From Brasilonema angustatum HA4187-MV1 (lineage in GTDB: Bacteria > Cyanobacteriota > Cyanobacteriia > Cyanobacteriales > Nostocaceae), in assembly GCA_019359695.1 (NCBI GenBank), contig JAHHGV010000006.1, positions 62,001 to 126,000 on the forward strand: a stretch of 64,000 nt of DNA, in the 5' to 3' direction. The notes beneath the pieces were generated by a model. The model was not told the origin of the DNA. It made no database searches and was given only the letters and a program-made list of their open reading frames with translations. This document shows positions 8,745 to 17,990 of the stretch, in pieces. The position numbers and the translations under genes are program-made. Within the stretch, counting starts at the first letter, position 1. Every line of letters starts with the position of its first letter.

Positions 8745-9335
8745 GCTTTCTTATCCCTTGTGGTTACTGAATAGATGAATACTACACGCGACCCTGGTAC
8801 AACCTAACAGGTATTTATTTAATTTTCCAACGGGAAATTTACAAGTTCTAATTTGTAGATTCATGGACAGATGCGTAAATCTGCCGATACCTGAGTTGAC
8901 GGCAATATTTCTTACCCCATATACACTGTTTTATCTTATTTTGTAATTTTTTGTTACACTCACTAAAACTTTATATATAACCATTTACTTTAAAGTTATC
9001 TTAAAAATAAGGGAAAATTTAGTGAAGTGGCCATTTAGGCTCAACTCAGCAGTCAAATTGCCGCTTTAGCACAGAGTCTCAGGAAAAATTCGTAATTCAT
9101 AATCACAACTTTAATTACGAATTACGAATTTTTGATCACGAGATCATTGTCGCAAATTTAATTTGCAATCGCAAAATGATTACAATGCTCCCGAGCATTA
9201 ACTTGTCAATTTTGATAGTGTAAAACACTAAAGGTATCGTAGGCATACACACAGCGTCTCCAAAGGAGATAGCTTGGTACGTAGAGCGTTAGCCTGTGCC
9301 CCAGACAAAGTGCCATACTTTTGATTTTGAATTGT
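8745..9335. other. Spacer without a gene
   Basis: About 590 bp, AT-rich, between gmd and the sugar transferase. It holds the inverted repeat at 9084-9133 and a fragment of dispersed repeat near 9240-9305 (GCGTCTCCAAAGGAGATAGC). I see no coding frame of interest. Confidence 0.6.
9084..9133. terminator. AT-rich inverted repeat, likely terminator of the sugar transferase gene
   Basis: AAAAATTCGTAATTCATAAT and AATTACGAATTACGAATTTTT form a roughly 20-bp stem with a short loop and end in a T run. The ATTCGTA-type heptamers are also a common cyanobacterial repeat, so it could be simply repeat DNA. Confidence 0.45.
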
Positions 9336-10331
9336 TTAGTACGCTCCATTGTCTTTGGGCATAATCACAACACCAATGGTTTTAAAAATTATCCACAAAT
9401 CTAACCAAAAATTTCTGAATTTGGCGTAATGCAAGTCTATTTGAACCCGTCGAGGATAGGGAATATCATTACGTCCAGAGACTTGCCACAATCCAGTAAT
9501 TCCTGGTTGGATAGTTAAAATCTGCTCTATGTGACAACCATACTTAGGTAACTCTTCTGTGACTAGAGGTCTTGGACCGACGACACTCATGTCTCCTTTT
9601 AAAACATTCCAGAACTGAGGAAATTCATCCAAGCTAGTCATTCGCAAAAAACGACCGATTGTCGTAATTCGCGGGTCGTGCTTGAGTTTAAAATTTGCCT
9701 CAAATTCTTGCCGCATATGAGGAGATGTTTCCATCATTTGCACGAGGATTTCGTCGGCATTGGTTACCATTGTTCGGAATTTTATACAATAAAAGGGTTT
9801 GTAGTTTTTACCAACCCGTTCCTGTATATAAAAAATTGGACCTTGTGAGCTTAAAGCAATCAACAAAGCCAAAATTAAGTACACAGGGGAGAACAGAATT
9901 AGTACCGACAGGGAAAAGAAAATATCGAACAGTCGCTTGGTAAACTCTCCGTTTAAAACCTGAAAAGACAGACCTTTAGTTTGAACTCTAGGTATCTTTT
10001 TGTGTTGACCGCGTTTGAAGAAAAGCCGTGCTCCTCTGTATGTTGTTGAAGTGTTTGTCTCAACAACACCTGCCCGTTTCCAGGGCAATAGGGCAGCCAC
10101 ATTTGTTGCAGTTGAGCGTAAAGACGCTCTATGCGGTTGTGCGGAGCGCAGTGCCCTAAAGGGCGATTTCCTGCTCAACGCTGACCGAGGTGCATTTAGT
10201 TGTGTCCGTCCTTCAGATGAGCGGACGCTGCTGGAAAAACAGCGCCCAGTCCCGGGCTTACTACGCGATCGCTTCCCGGAGAGGAGTGAGCTCTGGGCAG
10301 TCATCATACTCCTTAACAATCCACACCACAC
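9336..10331 (-). CDS. Undecaprenyl-phosphate sugar phosphotransferase (bacterial sugar transferase), N-terminus repeat-derived
   Basis: 331 residues as the longest frame. The real family domain begins near residue 118 with TKRLFDIFFSLSVLILFSP, a membrane helix. It continues through the conserved YCIKFRTM, LRMTSLDEFPQFWNVL, MSVVGPRPL and ITGLWQVSGR motifs of the WcaJ/WbaP catalytic domain. Such enzymes attach the first sugar-1-phosphate to undecaprenyl phosphate at the cytoplasmic membrane for polysaccharide assembly. Residues 1 to about 77 (rich in Arg and Ser) are a translation of a repeat-like stretch at 10126-10320 and match nothing in the family. The only in-frame ATG before the domain is at 10331; a GTG at 10100 is a plausible true start. 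Neither has a good ribosome binding site. Confidence 0.85.
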   Translation of the reverse strand: MWCGLLRSMMTAQSSLLSGKRSRSKPGTGRCFSSSVRSSEGRTQLNAPRSALSRKSPFRALRSAQPHRASLRSTATNVAALLPWKRAGVVETNTSTTYRGARLFFKRGQHKKIPRVQTKGLSFQVLNGEFTKRLFDIFFSLSVLILFSPVYLILALLIALSSQGPIFYIQERVGKNYKPFYCIKFRTMVTNADEILVQMMETSPHMRQEFEANFKLKHDPRITTIGRFLRMTSLDEFPQFWNVLKGDMSVVGPRPLVTEELPKYGCHIEQILTIQPGITGLWQVSGRNDIPYPRRVQIDLHYAKFRNFWLDLWIIFKTIGVVIMPKDNGAY

Positions 10332-10396
10332 ATAGTCCCAATCTTAAAGCTAAAAGGAGGTGCTTCTGGGGGCAAATTTCCAAAAGCCTGTAAAAC

Positions 10397-10426
10397 AAGA
10401 CCATCAATCAGGTGATGGTCTTTTTT
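10397..10426 (-). terminator. Terminator overlapping the end of the glycosyltransferase gene
   Basis: AAGACCATCA and TGATGGTCTT form a 10-bp stem around a 6-nt loop. The minus strand continues GTTTTA and the plus strand TTTTTT, so it can act in both directions. The glycosyltransferase stop codon (10404-10406) lies inside the stem. Confidence 0.75.
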
Positions 10427-11546
10427 GTATACACTTATTTAGAAAGTCAAGATAGCGCTGTGCAAACATTTGCGGCGAAAATTGAGCAGCGTGCACTCGC
10501 GCATACTCAGGATTTAATTTTCCTTGATAAACTTCAAATTTTTTGATCGCGTCTACCAATGCCTCCTCTGTTTGCTCTTTGAAAAAGATACCAGTTCCTT
10601 GCTCACCGTGTTCGCGTAGATCTTGCACAGTTTCTAAAGCACCACCAGCACCATAGGCGATCACCGGAGTGCCGCAAGCCTGCGCTTCCACTAAAGCTAT
10701 GCCAAAATCTTCACGAGCTGCATAGACAAAACCTTTAGCGTTAGCCATATATTTTTTTACCACATCATCGGGTTGCCACCCCAATATTTGTATATTTGAT
10801 TGTGCTATCCTCCGGATTTTTTTCATCTCTGATCCTGTTCCAATTACTACTAAAGGTAGTTGCAATTTATTAAAAGCCCTGATTATCAAAGATACTTGTT
10901 TGTAACTCACCAACCGGGAAACAGTTAGATAAAAATCTTCTTTTTGAGGCAAGAAAGGAAAACTCTCAATATTAACTGGCGGATAAATGACTGTTGCTTC
11001 TCTTCGATAGCAACGCCAAATACGACGAGCAGTATATTTTGAGTTAGCAATAAAGTAATCAACACGATTCGCACTTAACACATCCCACTCACGCAGACGA
11101 TGCAGTACATACCGCGTCATCCATCCAGGTAAACCACTTCCCAACTTGCTCTGTTGAAGATAATCGAAAGTCAACTCCCAAGCGTAGCGCATGGGGCTAT
11201 GACAGTAGCAAATATGTAACTGTTCGGAAGTGGTTATAACTCCTTTGGCTACAGCGTGGGATGAAGATAAAATGACATCATACGCCCGTAAATCTAGCTG
11301 TTCTATTGCTAGTGGTAACAAGGGCAAATATTTTTGTACACCATTACGGGCAAAAGGAAAGTGTTGAAGAAACGTTGTGCCAATCTTCCGCTGGTATAAG
11401 TAACTTTCCGAGTGACTGGATTCAAAATCGATGAGGGCGTATAAATCAGCATCGACGTGGTTGAGAATTTCTCGCACAACGAGTTCTGAACCACCAGTGG
11501 CTTTCGGTGTCAACCATTCATGAACGAGGGCACATTTCAAGGGCAC
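10404..11546 (-). CDS. Glycosyltransferase family 4
   Basis: About 380 residues from the GTG at 11546, followed by CALVHEWLTPKATGGSELVV, the usual N-terminus of this family. A longer frame reaches an ATG at 11690 but adds 48 residues that look unrelated. GT-B fold: an N-terminal acceptor domain with GGSELVV, then the C-terminal nucleotide-sugar domain with AREDFGIALVEAQACGTPVI, the EX7E motif of family 4. Transfers a sugar from a nucleotide donor to a growing surface polysaccharide, on the cytoplasmic face. It heads the minus-strand group that includes the sugar transferase, gmd and fcl. Confidence 0.9.
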   Translation of the reverse strand: MPLKCALVHEWLTPKATGGSELVVREILNHVDADLYALIDFESSHSESYLYQRKIGTTFLQHFPFARNGVQKYLPLLPLAIEQLDLRAYDVILSSSHAVAKGVITTSEQLHICYCHSPMRYAWELTFDYLQQSKLGSGLPGWMTRYVLHRLREWDVLSANRVDYFIANSKYTARRIWRCYRREATVIYPPVNIESFPFLPQKEDFYLTVSRLVSYKQVSLIIRAFNKLQLPLVVIGTGSEMKKIRRIAQSNIQILGWQPDDVVKKYMANAKGFVYAAREDFGIALVEAQACGTPVIAYGAGGALETVQDLREHGEQGTGIFFKEQTEEALVDAIKKFEVYQGKLNPEYARVHAAQFSPQMFAQRYLDFLNKCIQKRPSPD

Positions 11547-11916
11547 AGCTAACTGTAATTGGTAGAGAACACGCAAGGCGGGAGTTAGAGGTTGCTTTAC
11601 ACCAAACAGTATTCCCAAAGGAATGGAAAACGCCCCACTTCTGGCTAAAGACGTAATCCAATTCTTGGAGGTTCCTGCAGAATACCGCAAACTGATAACC
11701 TCAAGATGGGGACAAAATACTAGGTATTGAGTCTTAGGGCGCGGATTTTTTTTTCATATCCTCACTCCTACTCCCAGTCCCTAGTACGTCGGGCGCGGAA
11801 ATAAGCATACCAGGTGACAAAATATCAAAAGCCCTTATGTTCAGGGTTTTTGAACGAGCGAATTCCGCAAAGCGGCACTAGTCCCTTTATCAAGCAACTT
11901 AAGATCGGGTAATGGT

Positions 11917-12855
11917 ATGCGAATTTTAGTTATGGGTGGCACGCGGTTCATTGGTGTTTACTTAACCAAATTATTAGTAGAACAAGGACATTCAGTCGTA
12001 CTATTTAATCGTGGGAATCGTCCTGCACCAGTTGAGGGTGTAGGACAAATTATAGGCGATCGCACTGATGCTGCCCAGTTAAAAGAAAAATTATCCAAAG
12101 AAAATTTCGAGGCCATTTTTGACAACAACGGACGAGAACTTACTGATACTCAACCATTAGCAGAAATTTTTCAAGACCGCGTAGAACATTTTGTGTACAT
12201 GAGTTCTGCTGGAGTGTATCTCAAATCAGACCAAATGCCTCATGTGGAAGGGGATGCTATCGATCCCAAAAGTCGCCACTTAGGTAAACATGAAACAGAA
12301 GCTTACCTAACGCAACAAAGATTGCCTTTTACCTCAATTCGTCCCACCTACATTTATGGTCCTCAGAACTATAACGATTTAGAAGCTTGGTTTTTTGACA
12401 GAATTGTGCGTAACCGTCCGATTCCTATCCCTGGAAACGGCTTGCACATAACTCAATTCGGTCATGTCAAAGACTTAGCGACAGCAATGTCCAAAGTTCT
12501 AGGCAACTCTATCGCACTGCGACAAATTTACAATGTATCTGGCGATCGCTTTGTCACTTTTGATGGTTTAGCCCGCGCCTGCATCGTTGCTGCTGGCAAA
12601 TCTCCCGATGAGATAAAAATCGTGCATTACGACCCGAAAAAATTTGATTTCGGCAAGAAGCGCAAAGCTTTTCCTTTACGGGTGCAGCACTTCTTTGCCT
12701 CGGTGAGTAAAGCGAAAACAGAATTAAACTGGCAGCCTGAGTATGATTTAATTTCTGGACTCAAAGACTCCTTTGAGAATGATTTTCTCACTTCTGGGCG
12801 AGATCAAGTAGAAGTTGATTTTTCTATGGATGAAGAGATTTTGCAGTCTCTTTAA
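11917..12855 (+). CDS. NAD-dependent epimerase/dehydratase, CSP41-like
   Basis: 312 residues. The N-terminus MRILVMGGTRFIGVYLTKLL has the GGTRFIG dinucleotide motif of extended short-chain dehydrogenases. The later RPTYIYGPQNYNDLEAWFFD is typical of the CSP41 (chloroplast stem-loop binding protein) branch found in all cyanobacteria. The catalytic YxxxK is not obvious, which also fits CSP41, whose plant members bind or cut RNA. An RNA-related role is therefore possible, but sugar-nucleotide chemistry cannot be excluded. It is transcribed away from the polysaccharide genes and is probably monocistronic. Confidence 0.85.
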   Translation: MRILVMGGTRFIGVYLTKLLVEQGHSVVLFNRGNRPAPVEGVGQIIGDRTDAAQLKEKLSKENFEAIFDNNGRELTDTQPLAEIFQDRVEHFVYMSSAGVYLKSDQMPHVEGDAIDPKSRHLGKHETEAYLTQQRLPFTSIRPTYIYGPQNYNDLEAWFFDRIVRNRPIPIPGNGLHITQFGHVKDLATAMSKVLGNSIALRQIYNVSGDRFVTFDGLARACIVAAGKSPDEIKIVHYDPKKFDFGKKRKAFPLRVQHFFASVSKAKTELNWQPEYDLISGLKDSFENDFLTSGRDQVEVDFSMDEEILQSL

Positions 12856-13656
12856 ATTTTGCGTTAAAGCAAAAGACGCGGGTATAAGCAATTCAAGCAG
12901 GTGCCCTATGTCCTCCGGACACAAGTTAGCGAACGCTTACGCGTAAGCGTTCGCTAATGCACTCAGCATTTGAAAAAGTTTTGGCTTAAGGTCTAGGGGT
13001 GTAGGCCAGAAGAGAGATTTTTCTAGCCCCTAAGAGGGGCGCACTCTCGGATGTGGTGCATCCCTGCCCCGGAACCAAAAGGAGCCGGCGCCCCCGCTAA
13101 ATTTTTAATAAGCGTGGTCTTTTATTGGTGGTGGATCCAAACCCCCACCAATAACTCTTACCCCTTATACCATTTCACTTTAAGGTTAATACAAATGGGC
13201 AGCGCTTGGGAGCAGCGGGGGTAAGGGAAGTAGGGGGAGATGAGGAAAAAGAATTTGTATCACGAATTTCGTGAAATGGTATTACACCCTTACACCCTTA
13301 CACACGCCAGATACCTACGGAGGGAAACCCTCCTTCAGTACTGGCTCCCTTACACCCGCGCGTTGTTGACACAGATGGAGAGCATCACTGTTTGAGTTGC
13401 ATCTTTAGAAAGATTTTCAAATAGACCTACTAAGCGTTAGATAGTAATAAATGCTACTAATTTATCAAATAACTAAATCAATCTTTATATAGTACCCGAC
13501 CCCTAAACCAATCTTTTCTTTTTTTTGATACCATAAAAAAGCCTGGTTATCGGGTTTTACTGAATTTTTTACTCTTTATAAGAACGAGTCATCATTGTAT
13601 TTCATTGAATTTGCTGGTAAAAGATTAAACAAAGACACAATTAATAAGCATTTGCT
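12856..13656. other. Repeat-filled spacer
   Basis: 800 bp without a credible gene. It contains the perfect palindrome at 12926-12957, TTACACCC-type octamers near 13280-13310, and a partial composite repeat at 13305-13350 (CCTACGGAGGGAAACCCTCC). An imperfect inverted pair CATTTCACTTTAAGG ... GAAATGGTATTA brackets part of it. The last 150 bp are AT-rich and probably hold the promoter of the MFS gene. Confidence 0.6.
12926..12957. repeat. Perfect 32-bp palindrome
   Basis: TTAGCGAACGCTTACG followed by its exact reverse complement, 16+16 with no spacer. It lies about 70 bp after the CSP41-like stop codon and could act as a transcription end or be a mobile palindrome of the same kind as those at 18408, 47061 and 52991. 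Confidence 0.85.
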
Positions 13657-14889
13657 GTGAATATGTCTGGCACAATCAATATCCAATTGCAAAGCAAGCT
13701 GCTGATTTTATTTGCAGCAGGTTTATTATTCTGGTCCAGCATTGGTTCATTGCTGCCAACGCTACCACTGTATGTTGAGTCTGTAAGTGCAACAAAGCAG
13801 CAAATTGGGATTGTGATGGGTAGTTTTGCCATCGGACTGTTGTTTTTTCGCCCTTTGTTAGGACGCTTGGCGGATTGGCGGGGTCGTAAAATTGTCTTGC
13901 TGATTGGTACACTCGTGGCTGCTATAGCACCGCTTGGCTACTTGTCAGTCAAATCTATTCCCCTGCTGATAGTAGTGCGTGCTTTTCATGGTATTAGCAT
14001 AGCTGCTTTCAGCACTGGTTTTAATGCGTTGGTGGCTGACATAGCTCCCTCGCAAAAGCGGGGTGAAATCATTGGCTACATGAGCTTGGTTAATCCTATC
14101 GGAATAGCAATTGGACCAGCTTTAGGCGGATATTTGCAAGCCGGAGTCGGTAACCAGATTTTATTTTTGATTACTGCTGAATTAGCTTTTGTGGCGTTTT
14201 TGGGTTTGTTGACAATTGTCAATCCACCATTGCTAACGCACCACCAAGGGGACATCAAAAATCGTCAATTTTGGCAAGTTTTGTTTAGTCCGAGAGTGAG
14301 AATTCCAGCTCTCATCATGTTGCTGATTGGTTTTGCTTTTGGTGCTTTACACGTTTTTGTCCCGCTGTTCATTAAATCAACTGGGGTAAATTTAAATCCA
14401 GGGTTGTTTTATACAGCCGCCGCAGTTGCTAGTTTTGGCATCAGGCTATTTACTGGAAAGGCAAGCGATCGCTTTGGTCGTGGTTTGCTTATTACTATCA
14501 GTCTAGTTCTTTACACGTTAGCATTATCAGTTCTATGGCTAGCAAATAGTCCTGCAGCTTTCTTATTTGCATCAATGATTGAGGGGGCTGCTTCTGGCAC
14601 TCTGATTCCTATTATTGCAGTTTTGATGGTGGATCGAGCGCACATTTATGAACGGGGGCAGATATTCGCTATCTGTCTGATGGGCTTAGACGTAGGGATT
14701 GCGATCGCAGGTCCAGTTTTTGGTTACGTTGCCGAATATCTTGGCTATAGAGATTTGTTTGGTCTATGCGCTGGTTTAACATTCTTAGGCGTTATCATCT
14801 TTATTACTTTTTCTGGCAAAGATTTACCTAGTTCCGTCCGCTTTGCTTTTGGGCGCGGTCGAGATGTTTATGCATTGAAAGACACGTAG
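13657..14889 (+). CDS. MFS transporter
   Basis: 410 residues with about twelve hydrophobic helices. The loop after helix 2 reads GRLADWRGRKIVLLIG, the classic MFS signature, and a counterpart SDRFGRGLLITIS appears in the second half. It belongs with drug/H+ antiporter-like carriers of unknown substrate; the protein acts in the cytoplasmic membrane. The first codon is GTG at 13657, and an ATG two codons later (13663) is equally good. A hairpin follows the stop codon. Confidence 0.9.
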   Translation: MNMSGTINIQLQSKLLILFAAGLLFWSSIGSLLPTLPLYVESVSATKQQIGIVMGSFAIGLLFFRPLLGRLADWRGRKIVLLIGTLVAAIAPLGYLSVKSIPLLIVVRAFHGISIAAFSTGFNALVADIAPSQKRGEIIGYMSLVNPIGIAIGPALGGYLQAGVGNQILFLITAELAFVAFLGLLTIVNPPLLTHHQGDIKNRQFWQVLFSPRVRIPALIMLLIGFAFGALHVFVPLFIKSTGVNLNPGLFYTAAAVASFGIRLFTGKASDRFGRGLLITISLVLYTLALSVLWLANSPAAFLFASMIEGAASGTLIPIIAVLMVDRAHIYERGQIFAICLMGLDVGIAIAGPVFGYVAEYLGYRDLFGLCAGLTFLGVIIFITFSGKDLPSSVRFAFGRGRDVYALKDT

Positions 14890-14901
14890 ATATATAACAG
14901 A

Positions 14902-14927
14902 TAGAGACACGAAAGTTCGTGTCTCTA
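14902..14927. terminator. Hairpin between the MFS gene and tRNA-Arg
   Basis: TAGAGACACGA and TCGTGTCTCTA form an 11-bp stem with a 4-nt loop. There is no long T run on either strand. Its position between two convergent genes suggests a shared terminator. Confidence 0.6.
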
Positions 14928-14933
14928 AAATAA

Positions 14934-15007
14934 CGGGCGAGGAGGGATTCGAACCCCCGACACCGTGGTCCGTAGCCACGTGCTCTAGTCCACTGAGCTA
15001 CACGCCC
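14934..15007 (-). tRNA. tRNA-Arg (anticodon ACG)
   Basis: 74 nt, minus strand. The cloverleaf is visible: acceptor GGGCGTG (one mismatch) with CTCGCCC plus discriminator G, D-arm with AGCTCAGTGGA, anticodon stem CGTGG/CCACG around loop CTACGGA, and T-arm GGGGGTTCGAATCCC. CCA is not encoded. Confidence 0.96.
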
Positions 15008-15041
15008 TTACCGACATCTAATAATAGCACACCTTTTCTAA

Positions 15042-15548
15042 ATGACGCAAGAAGATTTTGAAATTTTCTCCAAAAACTTGAGCCACCTGGATAATCTGGG
15101 TCAGGCTCAGATGGTGGATGTGTCTGGAAAAGCGTCCACCGTTCGCCAAGCTGTCGCCGCAGCCAGAGTCAGGATGCTACCAGAAACTTTCGCCGCCATT
15201 CAAGCAGGAAATGCTCCAAAAGGGGATGTATTGGGAACCACGAGACTAGCCGGAATTATGGCAGCCAAACAAACAGCTTCTTTAATTCCCCTGTGTCATC
15301 CCTTACCATTACAAAAAATCGAAGTACAGGTGACACCTGAGCCAGAATTACCTGGTTACCAAATTCAAGCAACAGTGAAAACCAAAGCAGAAACAGGAGT
15401 CGAAATGGAAGCTTTAACCGCCGTTTCTGTTGCGGCTCTAACCTTGTATGATATGGCGAAAGGCTTGGAAAAGTCGATTCAAATAGAATCGATTAGGTTG
15501 ATTAGTAAAACTGGCGGGAAATCAGGAGATTATAGCCAGTCAGATTGA
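15042..15548 (+). CDS. moaC: Cyclic pyranopterin monophosphate synthase MoaC
   Basis: 168 residues. Converts the MoaA product to cyclic pyranopterin monophosphate in molybdenum-cofactor synthesis. Family motifs are present: [16 protein letters not shown] near the N-terminus, the [20 protein letters not shown] stretch, IPLCHPLPL and [20 protein letters not shown] with the catalytic acidic and lysine residues (YDMAKGLEK). No other mo-cofactor gene is in the window. The nirA/NrtP genes nearby suggest nitrate use, for which the cofactor is needed, but they are 12 kb away. Confidence 0.97.
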   Translation: MTQEDFEIFSKNLSHLDNLGQAQMVDVSGKASTVRQAVAAARVRMLPETFAAIQAGNAPKGDVLGTTRLAGIMAAKQTASLIPLCHPLPLQKIEVQVTPEPELPGYQIQATVKTKAETGVEMEALTAVSVAALTLYDMAKGLEKSIQIESIRLISKTGGKSGDYSQSD

Positions 15549-15574
15549 TGTATCTTTTGGTTAATGCGTCTGCT

Positions 15575-15722
15575 CGCGATTGCGCGGAGCTGCCCTATGC
15601 CCCAACCAAGCTTCGCAGGGTGTCCCAAGTCTTCGATTTGGGGAGAGGGTTTTCTGAAGGAAAATCCTCGCTCGCGAACAAGGGCGATCGCTCTTCCCCC
15701 ATCGCCACTTTCAGTAACCGCC
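15575..15722. repeat. Repeat-like GC-rich stretch after moaC
   Basis: Between the convergent moaC and a membrane protein gene lies GC-rich DNA of repeat character (GCGGAGCTGCCCTATGCCCC, ending in GGGCGATCGC). Open frames across it on the plus strand have no protein-like composition, so I leave them out. Confidence 0.5.
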
Positions 15723-15732
15723 GATTCGACGA

Positions 15733-16167
15733 TCAGCGCAAAAAACGAGCCGCACTCAGCATTAGGGGCGCTGTGAGTAGCAGCAAAAGCGTGGGCAGAC
15801 CAAAGTAGATTGCTGCGTAAACGGCGTTAGTAGCGCGGGTTTTTGTGTGGTCAATACTCATCCAAGCATTCATCACGCCAATATTAATCACCCCAAGCAC
15901 GAAGTGTAGGACTAGTACGACGATACTCAGACCGACAATCCAGCGCATAGCCATATTCAGCCGTCGCCCCCAAGCAATAACAATCAGTATGAGTGCGGCG
16001 GCGAGAGCAAGCCAGCGCATAAGCATGACAGGAAAGAAGATGATCACGGCTTCATTAGCAGTGATTCCAGGGTGTGTAAATGGGGAGAGGGGCAACGACC
16101 AGAAAAGGAGCAAGGCGGTGGTGCCAAGCGTTGCGAACCAGCAACAAAAAAATAAAACTTTTTCCAT
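15733..16167 (-). CDS. Small integral membrane protein, unknown function
   Basis: 144 residues with four clear hydrophobic segments (about residues 3-25, 42-66, 74-98 and 115-138). The loop after the first segment is PLSPFTHPGITANEAVIIF. The last helix ends in a basic tail AARFLR. I do not recognise a family. It faces moaC and ends about 185 bp from it, across repeat DNA; the 3' end touches the repeat, so the last codons could be repeat-derived. Confidence 0.7.
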   Translation of the reverse strand: MEKVLFFCCWFATLGTTALLLFWSLPLSPFTHPGITANEAVIIFFPVMLMRWLALAAALILIVIAWGRRLNMAMRWIVGLSIVVLVLHFVLGVINIGVMNAWMSIDHTKTRATNAVYAAIYFGLPTLLLLLTAPLMLSAARFLR

Positions 16168-16335
16168 AGTAAGTATTTTATTTTGTCTGGGTGTCTAAGT
16201 ACACTCCACCCTAAATTAAATACACAATTGGCTGTAGCGTTTGTTAATCAAGTTCTCAAAAGGTAGTCAACCTTACTCCCAAAAATCATAAAATGAGTGA
16301 GAAAGCACTTTTGTTAATATCTGTAACAATAACTT

Positions 16336-16593
16336 ATGCCTCCTCGTTGGCCTCGTAAACCCGATCGCAAAGACCCTGCTTACCGGAAATTAGATGACCG
16401 CATGAATTTTGCCATTCATGTGGCGATATTTGCCCTGTCTAATTCCGGTTTGTGGTTTTTCCATAACTTGAATATGGTTACTTGGGAGTGGCTTCCTTGG
16501 TTAACAGTAGGTTGGATGGTCGTGGTATTGGGACATTTGATTTATATTTCGGCGATCGCCAATTACTCCGAAATACCACCTACATCCACCTGA
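16336..16593 (+). CDS. 2TM-domain protein
   Basis: 85 residues. A basic N-terminal part (PPRWPRKPDRKDPAYRKLDD) precedes two hydrophobic helices, MNFAIHVAIFALSNSGLWFF and WLTVGWMVVVLGHLIYISAI. This matches the short two-helix (2TM) membrane domain family. The function is unknown. It is followed by a DUF3181-like gene on the same strand about 110 bp later. Confidence 0.8.
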   Translation: MPPRWPRKPDRKDPAYRKLDDRMNFAIHVAIFALSNSGLWFFHNLNMVTWEWLPWLTVGWMVVVLGHLIYISAIANYSEIPPTST

Positions 16594-16706
16594 AGACTGA
16601 CCAGACAGACTAGGGCGATTGTAACTTGCGGTGGTAGAGTCAGTCTCAAGATTTGAGAGATAATGTATATAAAATGAAAGTTATCGCTTTATGTAGGATT
16701 ATCTTT

Positions 16707-17018
16707 ATGGCTAACACTAACATTACAGAGTCAATAGAAGCCCTAGCAGCAGAAATAGGCGAAAACATTTATATAGATATTGCCAAATGGCACCTTTACT
16801 TATCGAATGCCAAGTTACATACTATAGTTGCAGAAAAAGTGTATCCCTTAATTACTGCTGGGAAATCAGTGGATCAAGATGAAGTTGTACAAGTTTTAGA
16901 ATCTATTCCAGTTAAAATTGGTGGTGGCAGAAAAGAGCTTCCTCTGATTGATTTACTACCGCAGCAATCCCAAGCCAACTTAGTAGATATTTTAAAAAGA
17001 TTTCAGCAAGATACGTAA
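16707..17018 (+). CDS. DUF3181-like cyanobacterial protein
   Basis: 103 residues from MANTNITESIEALAAEIG. This ATG is preceded by AGGA and gives the usual family start; the longer frame from 16653 adds 18 unlikely residues. The protein is soluble and mixed helical, with IDIAKWHLYLSNAKLHTIVA and a conserved VKIGGGRKELPLIDLLP block. It is conserved among cyanobacteria, with no known function. Confidence 0.8.
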   Translation: MANTNITESIEALAAEIGENIYIDIAKWHLYLSNAKLHTIVAEKVYPLITAGKSVDQDEVVQVLESIPVKIGGGRKELPLIDLLPQQSQANLVDILKRFQQDT

Positions 17019-17990
17019 TCTTACAGTATCGGGAGCGTAAAGGTCACTCAACGTGCGAGGCGGGACGGACAAATACCTAAAATTAGCAATGGTAGGCTTG
17101 AGCGACTTAGTACTAGATTCCAGAAGTTCGTAGCGAAAAACAGCTTTTTTCATTAAGTTTCAACATTTTTTGGGGTACGGCATGCTGTGCCCCTTTTAAC
17201 GTGACCAAAAAAGGGATGTAGGGGAGCCAGTACTTGATGAGGGTCTCCCTCCGTAGGTATCTGGCGTGTATGGGGGTGTAAGGGGAAGAGAAATTTTTTT
17301 TGTGGTATACCCCTACCCCGGAACAAGGATACAAGCCCCTTATTTTAATCTTGGAAAGAAAAGAAAAGTCTGATCTCGATAGGTAGTACTGAAGTTGATG
17401 CGTCCGCAAGTAAGGCCCAGACCGCCACTCCGAAATCGCGGTGCTGCGCGATTTATTGATGGGGTTCCTACACCCTTACCCCCTTACACCCGCACCCGTT
17501 GCGGCGTTGACGGTGAGTTTTAACAGCAACCCCACACCTGATGTCATCAGGTGCAAAAAAAGCCCCCCTTCATCCGCTGCTAAAGGGGGTGCAAAATATA
17601 CAGTGGTCTAATTTCTATATAGATGTAGGCGAAATTAACTTATGCAGTAGAAAAGGTAGTGCCTTTTCTGAAAAATGACTTCTTCCTACCTAAAACCGTA
17701 GACAAGAGTAAAATTATTGGATGGCATATGGATTTTTTATTTCAATCAACCCTGTGCTTTTGGGCACATTTATTTATTGAACTGCTAACTTGAACTTTTC
17801 GGAATTTTTTTTGGAAAAATATTTGTTGATGTTACCTTACATAATGATTTAAGTCCTAACTAATCCTACAGCAATTGTAATAGTTCATAACAAAAATCCG
17901 GAGAACAAGTCAAACAATAGAATACATGTGTTAATGATTAGCATAAGTGTATTCATGCAAAAATAAAGAGGGATTGTCTCGTATAAAAAT
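17019..17990. other. Repeat-filled spacer
   Basis: Nearly 1 kb without a gene. It holds a composite-repeat fragment at 17225-17275 (AGCCAGTACTTGATGAGGG, CCTCCGTAGGTATCTGGCG), TTACACCC octamers at 17467-17492 and two adjacent hairpins at 17535-17589. The remainder is AT-rich. A minus-strand frame at 17113-17409 is repeat translation and is not reported as a gene. Confidence 0.6.
17535..17589. terminator. Two adjacent hairpins
   Basis: CACCTGATG/CATCAGGTG (17535-17553) is followed by a run of seven A residues, and then CCCCCTT/AAGGGGG (about 17564-17589). On the minus strand the first hairpin is preceded by the A run's complement; either could stop transcription. Confidence 0.4.

Noticed and set aside
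15545-15808. Plus-strand frame after moaC
   Set aside because: It translates repeat-like GC-rich DNA and runs into the opposite membrane-protein gene.
17113-17409. 98-codon minus-strand frame
   Set aside because: It crosses composite repeat DNA and has no protein-like pattern.
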